From: Avichristensenella sp031550455
GTDB lineage: Bacteria > Bacillota > Clostridia > Christensenellales > Aristaeellaceae
Assembly: GCA_031550455.1 (NCBI GenBank)
Contig: JAVBOQ010000192.1
Span: 1-10,616, forward strand
DNA: 10,616 nucleotides
Direction of reading: 5' to 3'
Part shown: piece after piece, positions 5,948 to 10,616 of the stretch
How positions within the stretch are numbered: position 1 is the stretch's first letter
Layout: every line of letters begins with the position of its first letter
Made by a program: the position numbers and the translations under genes
The notes under the pieces: generated by a model
The model's database searches: none
Told to the model about the DNA's origin: nothing
The model's input: only the letters and a program-made list of their open reading frames with translations

Positions 5948-6760
5948 ATGGCGCTACGGTTGGGTGTCGCGCTGGAGGGCGGCGGGGCGCGGTGCGCCGC
6001 GCAGGCCGGCGCGCTGGCGGCGCTTTCGGAACTGGGCATCCTTCCGTCGTATTACGCGGGCTGCGGCGCGGGCGCGCTCGTCGCGGCGCTCGCGGCCACA
6101 GGAACCCTGAGCGAACAGGCGGTTCTTAACTTTCAAAAGGCGCTTTGCTATTCAGGCTTTCTGCGGGAGCGGCGGCTGCACCGGCTGCTGCGCGACACAT
6201 TTGGCGAGTCGCTGCTGCGCGACACGCCGCCGGTCGCGATGCCGACAGTGGATCTGGAAACCGGCGCGGTGCAGGTGCTCGCGTCGATGCTGCCTGTCCG
6301 GCCCGACCCGAGGCCATGGAGCCGCCAGTCCCTCGTCGCGGGCGCGGTGCGCGCGGCAATGGCGACACCCGGCGCGCTGCCGCCGGTGCGCTGGCGCGGG
6401 CGGCGTCTGCTCGGCGGCGGCATGCTGCGCGGCACGCTGCCGACGATCCTCCGTACGATGGGCGCGGAGCGCGTTCTGGTCGTCCGCGTGCTGGACGCGG
6501 GCTGCGCCGCCCATGAAACGCATCCAGCCGCGCAGGCAATCTGCGCCTGCGCGATGGTCGCGATGCCTCCGCCGCCCTGCGACATCTGTATCACCGTCAC
6601 CGGCTACGCGCCAGACCAGGGCGTGCTCGATCCCAAAACCGTCCGCCTCCTGTGGGACGCGGGCCGCGCGGCGGCCCTGCGCGCGCTGCCCGCGCTGCGC
6701 GAGATGCTTGGCGACCACGACGGAAAGATCCTGCCGTTCCCCGGAGAGGCGAAGGTGTAG
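5948..6760 (+). CDS. Patatin-like protein lacking the catalytic dyad (270 aa)
   Basis: The fold signature of patatin-like phospholipases is clear: GVALEGGGARCAAQAGALAAL at the N-terminus (oxyanion loop Gly11-Gly13), then YYAGCGAGALVAAL where active enzymes have G-x-S-x-G, and LLGGGMLRGTLP (154-165) where they have D-G-G/A. Here the nucleophile Ser position is Gly40 and the catalytic Asp position is Gly156; the base after the oxyanion-loop Arg is Cys16 rather than the usual Gly. The codons (GGC in both places) are unambiguous. With both dyad residues gone, ordinary lipid hydrolase activity is unlikely, yet the frame is intact and AAGGAGG lies 6 bases before the ATG, so it appears to be a maintained pseudoenzyme. 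It has eight cysteines, including C199, C201, C211 and C214. It has no signal peptide or membrane segment. It is divergent from the CotH operon and ends before a strong terminator. Role unknown. Confidence 0.85.
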   Translation: MALRLGVALEGGGARCAAQAGALAALSELGILPSYYAGCGAGALVAALAATGTLSEQAVLNFQKALCYSGFLRERRLHRLLRDTFGESLLRDTPPVAMPTVDLETGAVQVLASMLPVRPDPRPWSRQSLVAGAVRAAMATPGALPPVRWRGRRLLGGGMLRGTLPTILRTMGAERVLVVRVLDAGCAAHETHPAAQAICACAMVAMPPPPCDICITVTGYAPDQGVLDPKTVRLLWDAGRAAALRALPALREMLGDHDGKILPFPGEAKV

Positions 6761-6765
6761 GCGAG

Positions 6766-6815
6766 CCAAGGGCCCTCCGCTTAAGGCAGGGTCTGGGACT
6801 GGCCCGGCCTCCCTC
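6766..6815 (+). repeat. Dispersed palindromic repeat, degenerate copy R3
   Basis: Starting five bases after the patatin-like stop codon, this stretch keeps the family order: CCAAGGG, a C-rich loop, CTTAAGGCAGGG, then CTGGGAC-TGG-CCCGG and CCTCCCTCC. The GGCAGGG linker and CTGGGAC arm match R4 exactly, but both hairpins are imperfect, which suggests an older, decaying copy. Confidence 0.6.
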
Positions 6816-6839
6816 CAACTTTCCCGTCCACACCTGTCT

Positions 6840-6870
6840 CCCCGCCCTTCCGGGCGGGGCTTTTCATTTT
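6840..6870 (+). terminator. Strong intrinsic terminator after the patatin-like gene
   Basis: CCCCGCCC (6840-6847), loop TTCC, and GGGCGGGG (6852-6859) form a perfect 8-bp GC stem followed by CTTTTCATTTT. It separates the patatin-like gene from the ABC-exporter operon, so the two are transcribed independently. Confidence 0.88.
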
Positions 6871-6908
6871 CCGGCGCTTTGCCGCGCCCTGCTTTCACAT
6901 GAAATTCT

Positions 6909-6939
6909 CATGCCGCGAATCCTTACGGCATGCTATAAT
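6909..6939 (+). promoter_or_regulatory. Extended -10 promoter of the ABC operon with overlapping inverted repeat
   Basis: TGCTATAAT (6931-6939) is a perfect extended -10; the -35 position (TGCCGC) is poor. A perfect inverted repeat, CATGCCG (6909-6915) and CGGCATG (6926-6932) with a 10-base spacer, spans the -35 region to the TG of the extended -10. A protein bound there would cover the core promoter. Predicted start near 6946, about 34 bases before the GTG. Confidence 0.65.
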
Positions 6940-6979
6940 GTTGCCAGCGGAAACAATCCGCGCGCTGGGAGGTAGTGTT

Positions 6980-7684
6980 GTGATCGACGTGAAGCACGTG
7001 GCAAAACGGTACGGGAAACTGCTGGCCAACGACGACGTGTCGCTCGAGGCGAAGGCGGGCGAAATGACCGTGCTGCTCGGCCCGAACGGCGCGGGGAAAT
7101 CGACGCTGATCAAATGCGTCTGCGGGCTTTTGCGCTTTGACGGCGCGATCACCGTCGGCGGGCATGAAAACCACACCGTGGAGGCGAAGCGGCTGCTCGG
7201 CTATGTGCCGGAATTCCCGGCGCTGTATCCGATGCTGACCGTGGACGAGCACCTGGAGTTCATCGCCCGGGCGTATCGCCTCGACGGCTGGCAGCCGTAC
7301 GCGGACGCGCTGCTCAAGCGATTCGAGCTGGACGACAAGCGCCTGAAGCTCGGCAAAGAGCTGAGCAAGGGCATGCAACAAAAGGTCAGCGTCTGCTGCG
7401 CGCTGCTGCCGCGGCCGAAGGCCGTCGTCCTGGACGAACCGCTGGTCGGGCTGGATCCGCACGGGATCCGGGAGATCAAAGCCGCGCTGCGCGACCTCAG
7501 GAACGCAGGCTGCGCGCTGCTGGTCAGCACGCACATGATCGACAGCGTCGAGGAGAACTGGGACGCCACCTATATTATGATGAACGGCAAAATCGCCGCC
7601 GCGTGCCGCAAGGGCGAAATGCCGCAGGGCAAAACGCTCGAAGATGTCTTTTTCTCGATCACGGAAGGCGGTGGAACCGCATGA
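6980..7684 (+). CDS. ABC transporter ATP-binding protein (234 aa)
   Basis: A single nucleotide-binding domain of the ABC-2 exporter type. Walker A is GPNGAGKST (34-42), the Q-loop region reads GYVPEFP (74-80) with Glu where many families have Gln, as is common in this group, the signature is LSKGMQQKV (128-136), Walker B is AVVLDEP (148-154) with catalytic Glu153, the D-loop is GLDP (157-160) and the switch His is in STHM (183-186). I chose the GTG at 6980: GGGAGG ends 7 bases before it, it gives the usual family N-terminus (IDVKHVAKRYG), and the in-frame ATG at 6899 lies upstream of the promoter. Its stop overlaps the permease start by four bases (ATGA), so the two are translationally coupled. 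The protein should couple ATP hydrolysis to the membrane partner at the inner membrane face; the substrate is unknown. Confidence 0.94.
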   Translation: MIDVKHVAKRYGKLLANDDVSLEAKAGEMTVLLGPNGAGKSTLIKCVCGLLRFDGAITVGGHENHTVEAKRLLGYVPEFPALYPMLTVDEHLEFIARAYRLDGWQPYADALLKRFELDDKRLKLGKELSKGMQQKVSVCCALLPRPKAVVLDEPLVGLDPHGIREIKAALRDLRNAGCALLVSTHMIDSVEENWDATYIMMNGKIAAACRKGEMPQGKTLEDVFFSITEGGGTA

Positions 7685-9258
7685 CGGCGCTTTGGTACAT
7701 CATCCGGCGAAGTGCGGTCAACGGGTTGAAGGAGCTTTTGCGAAAACCCGGCAAGCTGATCCTCTACGCGCTCGCGCTGGCCGGCATCGTCGGCGTGGCG
7801 GTTCTCTCCATCTTCACCAGGCAGGCGGCGGGAGGCCAGGCGCCGATGTTCTGGCTGACCGGCGTCGTGTTTCTGTATGTCACGCTGTTCATCGCGATCG
7901 CGGTGGTCAAGGGTGTGTCCAACGGCGACGTCATTTTCGAAATGTGCGACGTCAACCTGCTGTTCGTGTCGCCGGTCAACCCCGACCGCATCCTGCTGTA
8001 CGGCATCCTCCGGCTGACCAAAGTATCGTTTCTGGCCGGATTTTTCATTCTCTTTCAGACCAACTCGCTGGCCAATTTCGGCATTGGCTTTGGCGGCGTG
8101 CTGCTGATCTTCCTTTGCGTGTCGATCAGCACCGTCGTTTTGTCGATGGTCTCGCTGCTGATCTACAGCGCAACTAACGGCAACGCGAAAAGAAAGCTGC
8201 TGGCCAAATGCGCCGCCTGCGCGCTGTTTCTGCCGCTGATCGGGCGCATGCTGTTCGCGGCGGCGGGCGCGGACGGTCTTCTCGCCGGGATGGAGGCCGC
8301 GATCCGGTCGCCGTTTCTGTCGCTCGTCCCGGTCGCGGGGTGGACGGCCGCGGGTGTCACCGCGCTGCTGACCGGCGCGCTGACGGAGGGCCTTTTGTAC
8401 ATGGGCGCGAACCTGCTGCTGTGCGCCGCTTTGGTCGCGTACATTCTGCTGGCGAACCTCGATTATTATGAAGACACGCTGGTCGCCACGGAAACCGCGT
8501 TTGAGCGCAAGCGCACCGTGGCGGAAGGCAACATCAACGTCGCGCCCGACTCGGCGAAAAAGTTCAGCGTGGCGAAGACCGGCGTCTCCGGGCGCGGCGC
8601 GTCCGCGCTGTTTGGCAAGCACATGCGCGAGAGCTTCCGCCAAAACCGCTTCGGCTTTCTGACGCTGCCGTCCGCGCTGATCATTGCCGGCGGGATCCTG
8701 ATGACCGTGCTGGCGCGCGACCTGCTGGTGCCGCTGATGATCCTTGTCTGGTCGCAGATCATGCTGATCGGGACCGGGCGCGGCATGCGGGAGACCTACT
8801 CGCACTATATCTACATGGTCCCGGAATCGTCGTTTGCCAAGATCGTCTGGAGCAACATGGAGGTCATGGTCAAAACGCTGCTGGAAAGCGCGCTCATCTT
8901 CGGCGTTTCCGGCGCGATCATCGGCGCGAACGCGTTCGTCATCGCGGGCTGCGTCGTGGCGTATACGCTGTATTCGTTTTTGCTGCTGGGCGTGAACTAT
9001 CTGTCGATGCGCATCGTGGACGTGAACCTGGGCATCGGGCTGATGATCGTGATCTATTATGTCTTTGTGGTGCTGGCGATGCTGCCCGGCGTGATTCCTG
9101 CGGTGATGCTCGGCGAGGCGGTCGGCGGCGACGCCGGGATCGCGGCGGGGCTCGCGGTGCTGTCCGTTTGGGAGCTGCTGGCCGGATGCTGCCTGATCGC
9201 GCTGTCGAAGGGCGTGCTGCACCGGTGCGATATGCCGGCGGTGAAGCCGAAGGGGTAG
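7681..9258 (+). CDS. Putative ABC exporter membrane protein (525 aa)
   Basis: A large hydrophobic permease resembling the 'putative ABC exporter' family. Two membrane halves are visible. The first has segments at about 27-46, 57-77, 112-127, 137-162, 175-196, 211-232 and 237-258. A soluble, charged linker of about 65 residues (260-325) follows. The second half has segments at about 330-346, 348-366, 394-416, 418-442, 446-470 and 486-509. The motif LLFVSPVNPDRILLYGILR (93-111) after the second segment is typical of this family. Basic residues near the N-terminus (RRSAVNGLKELLRKPGK) fit an inside N-terminus. The start is fixed by the ATGA overlap with the ATPase gene. Together the pair forms a complete two-gene exporter, probably two ATPases with one or two permeases. 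No substrate-binding protein or peptide precursor lies nearby, so cargo cannot be predicted. Confidence 0.88.
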   Translation: MTALWYIIRRSAVNGLKELLRKPGKLILYALALAGIVGVAVLSIFTRQAAGGQAPMFWLTGVVFLYVTLFIAIAVVKGVSNGDVIFEMCDVNLLFVSPVNPDRILLYGILRLTKVSFLAGFFILFQTNSLANFGIGFGGVLLIFLCVSISTVVLSMVSLLIYSATNGNAKRKLLAKCAACALFLPLIGRMLFAAAGADGLLAGMEAAIRSPFLSLVPVAGWTAAGVTALLTGALTEGLLYMGANLLLCAALVAYILLANLDYYEDTLVATETAFERKRTVAEGNINVAPDSAKKFSVAKTGVSGRGASALFGKHMRESFRQNRFGFLTLPSALIIAGGILMTVLARDLLVPLMILVWSQIMLIGTGRGMRETYSHYIYMVPESSFAKIVWSNMEVMVKTLLESALIFGVSGAIIGANAFVIAGCVVAYTLYSFLLLGVNYLSMRIVDVNLGIGLMIVIYYVFVVLAMLPGVIPAVMLGEAVGGDAGIAAGLAVLSVWELLAGCCLIALSKGVLHRCDMPAVKPKG

Positions 9259-9266
9259 AAGGGGCC

Positions 9267-9294
9267 GAAGGCCTTTAGGAATCCTTCCTTTTTT
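9267..9294 (+). terminator. Probable intrinsic terminator of the ABC operon
   Basis: GAAGG (9267-9271) pairs with CCTTC (9283-9287), with an inner CC/GG pairing, followed directly by CTTTTTT (9288-9294). The stem is short, so termination may be partial. It starts eight bases past the permease stop codon. Confidence 0.5.
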
Positions 9295-9330
9295 GAGATT
9301 GATGCTTATAAGCCAACCCGTCGTGAGGCG

Positions 9331-9367
9331 AAAAAACAGGGTTTCCAAAGGGGCTTAGCCCCTTTGG
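9331..9367 (-). terminator. Possible addB terminator using hairpin 1 of repeat R4
   Basis: On the minus strand the perfect 10-bp hairpin CCAAAGGGGC-taa-GCCCCTTTGG (9367-9345) is followed eight bases later by TTTTTT (9336-9331). The gap is longer than normal for an intrinsic terminator, so this is only a candidate, but it is well placed just past the addB stop codon and between convergent genes. Confidence 0.35.
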
Positions 9368-9399
9368 CAGGGCCTGGGACGGAGTCCCAGCGTCCCTCC
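9339..9399 (+). repeat. Dispersed palindromic repeat, complete copy R4 (two hairpins)
   Basis: GGGTTT leads into hairpin 1, CCAAAGGGGC-TTA-GCCCCTTTGG (9345-9367, 10 bp), linker CAGGGC, then hairpin 2, CTGGGAC-GGA-GTCCCAG (9374-9390, 7 bp), and a CGTCCCTCC tail that touches the addB stop codon. It is the most regular copy in the window and serves as reference for R1, R2 and R3. Confidence 0.82.
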
Positions 9400-10616
9400 C
9401 TACCGCACCCGCTCCACCAGTTCCGCCTTCGTCATCTTCTCCAGCCGCCGCGCCCGCGCGCCGTCCACGGCGGGGTCAAACCCGCACACGCCGCGGTAAT
9501 CGCACGCCTGACAGGCGATCCATTTGTTCAGCTTTGCGGGCTTCGCCTCAATCTCGCCCGCGTCGATTTCGCCCGCGAACCGTTCGGCCAGCGCCAGCGC
9601 GTGGCGCATCAGCGCCGCGAGATCCTCCGCCGCGTACGCGTCCGCGCGCCCTTTGACCGTCCCGTCCTTCTTCAGCATGCCGTCGCCGTCCTCCATCGCG
9701 GAGACGATGCGCACGTCCGACAGCATGACGCCGCGGAGGCCAAGCAGCTTTGCCAGCTCCCGCTCGATCAGCGCGACGTCCCGGCTGTCGGTCGGAATCA
9801 GCGGATCGTCCAGCCTTGAAGAGAACGCGCCGGCAGCCTGCACGCCCGGCAGACCGGACAGCGCGGCCGCAAGGTACAGCATCAGTTGCAACTGCAGCCC
9901 GCCGTACAGCCTGGACGGCTCCAGTTTCGTTCCGCCGGACTTGTAGTCGACGACGCGCAGCCAGCGCTGCTGATCATCATTTAGAAAATCGATCCGGTCG
10001 ATCCGGCCTTCGACGAGGCGTTTGCCGCCGTCCGGCAGCGTCAGCGCGATCGGCGGGAGCGCTTCGCCCACGCCGAACCGCGCCTCGGTCATGCCGGTGC
10101 GGAAGCCGCCGCGGCGCATCTGGCCCGCGTATGTCCACGCCGCACGGCGCGCCACGCGGCAAAACGCGTCGCCGCCGGCGCGCCGCATCGCGTTGTCGCC
10201 GATCGGGCCGCTTTCCCATTCCGCGACAAGCGGCGCGAGCGCCTGATCCATCAGCGCGTCGTTTTCCGCGCGCGAAACCTCCGGCCACGCCGGATGCAGC
10301 GCGGCCGCCCTGGTGAACCGGTCCATCGCGCGGTGGTAGAACGTGCCCGTGTCGTCGCGGCGCACGGTGAAGTCGCGCCGCTCCGCCGGGCGCAGGCCGT
10401 GGGCGATGAAATGCCGGAACGGACAGTTGGCGTACGCTTCCAGCCGGGACACGCTCATCGTCCGCTGCGCGTACAGCGCCCGCGCGTCGCGCCGCGACAG
10501 CCGCCCGGCGCCCCGCGGCGCGTCGAGCGCGTCCAGCACACGACGCGCGCCCTCGCGGGTGTCCGGGCATTCGAGCAGCCAGGCGGCGGCCTGCTTTAGG
10601 CCGTCGTCCGGCGCTT
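9400..10616 (-). CDS. addB: AddB (ATP-dependent nuclease subunit B), C-terminal part, cut by window edge
   Basis: About 405 C-terminal residues are visible, and the frame stays open to the right edge; GTG codons such as that at 10539 are internal, not starts. AddAB is the helicase-nuclease that processes double-strand breaks for RecA-dependent repair in Gram-positive bacteria. The PD-(D/E)XK nuclease domain is recognisable: MSVSRLEAYANCPF with the first cluster Cys (codon 10423-10425), VEGRIDRID, VVDYKSGG (DYK at 9940-9948) and YGGLQLQLMLYL. The iron-sulfur staple is completed by C-x2-C-x5-C (CQACDYRGVC, 9484-9513) near the C-terminus. All four cluster cysteines and the DYK core are intact, so the nuclease should be active. 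The gene ends against repeat R4 and faces the ABC operon, so addA is not directly downstream as it often is in Firmicutes. RecB-like nuclease alternatives are less likely given the split Cys pattern. Confidence 0.93.
   Translation of the reverse strand, partial: APDDGLKQAAAWLLECPDTREGARRVLDALDAPRGAGRLSRRDARALYAQRTMSVSRLEAYANCPFRHFIAHGLRPAERRDFTVRRDDTGTFYHRAMDRFTRAAALHPAWPEVSRAENDALMDQALAPLVAEWESGPIGDNAMRRAGGDAFCRVARRAAWTYAGQMRRGGFRTGMTEARFGVGEALPPIALTLPDGGKRLVEGRIDRIDFLNDDQQRWLRVVDYKSGGTKLEPSRLYGGLQLQLMLYLAAALSGLPGVQAAGAFSSRLDDPLIPTDSRDVALIERELAKLLGLRGVMLSDVRIVSAMEDGDGMLKKDGTVKGRADAYAAEDLAALMRHALALAERFAGEIDAGEIEAKPAKLNKWIACQACDYRGVCGFDPAVDGARARRLEKMTKAELVERVR

Noticed and set aside
6899..6979. 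ATG start at 6899 for the ABC ATPase
   Set aside because: It lies upstream of the promoter and adds 27 residues with no family similarity; GTG at 6980 has GGGAGG seven bases before it.
7121..7220. Loss of the Q-loop glutamine in the ABC ATPase (VPEFP) as a defect
   Set aside because: Glu at this place is common in ABC-2 exporter ATPases, and all other catalytic motifs are intact.
7570..9348. 592-residue minus-strand frame opposite the ABC permease
   Set aside because: Extremely Gln/Arg/His/Asp-rich, typical of antisense translation of a membrane protein gene; the plus strand shows the real transporter.
880..9399. CRISPR array or insertion-sequence ends as an explanation of the repeats
   Set aside because: Copies are few, widely spaced, in both orientations and hairpin-structured; there are no regular spacers, no transposase and no target-site duplications.

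Overview
The window looks like chromosomal DNA of a GC-rich, Gram-positive, Clostridia-like member of the Bacillota. The evidence is: strong AGGAGG-type ribosome binding sites; sigma-A promoters with perfect TATAAT boxes, two of them extended (TGCTATAAT); an AddB-type recombination nuclease instead of RecBCD; a Soj/ParA start; and a CotH/DUF4956/VTC gene set common in Clostridia. Most genes are GC-rich, so both strands carry long shadow reading frames. No RNA gene, CRISPR array, insertion sequence or phage gene was seen, and no gene-free stretch exceeds about 270 bases.

Layout. (1) 1-55, minus strand: first 18 codons of a ParA/Soj ATPase with its own promoter. (2) 324-800, minus: a small secreted protein of unknown function with its own promoter and terminator; base composition changes sharply inside it. 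(3) 1070-5714, minus: a three-gene operon read from one extended -10 promoter. It encodes a membrane-anchored extracellular CotH-type kinase with three lamin-tail domains, a DUF4956 membrane protein, and a VTC-type polyphosphate polymerase whose start overlaps the DUF4956 stop codon. (4) 5948-6760, plus, divergent from the operon: a patatin-like protein that lacks both members of the catalytic Ser-Asp dyad. (5) 6980-9258, plus: a two-gene ABC exporter, ATPase and permease, joined by an ATGA overlap, with an inverted repeat across its promoter. (6) 9400 to the right edge, minus: the C-terminal part of AddB, convergent with the ABC genes.

How the genes may work together. The three-gene operon suggests an envelope system: a cytoplasmic polymerase makes polyphosphate, a membrane partner may guide or export it, and a kinase-fold protein with adhesion-like domains faces outward. 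Only the gene set, order, topology and motif conservation are visible; the joint function is inference. The other genes look like unrelated neighbours.

Between the genes lies a family of palindromic repeats with four copies or part copies (880-940, 5886-5920, 6766-6815, 9339-9399). Arm bases differ between copies but change in matching pairs, so the hairpins appear to be conserved as structures. Two copies lie close to T-tracts and may act as terminators.
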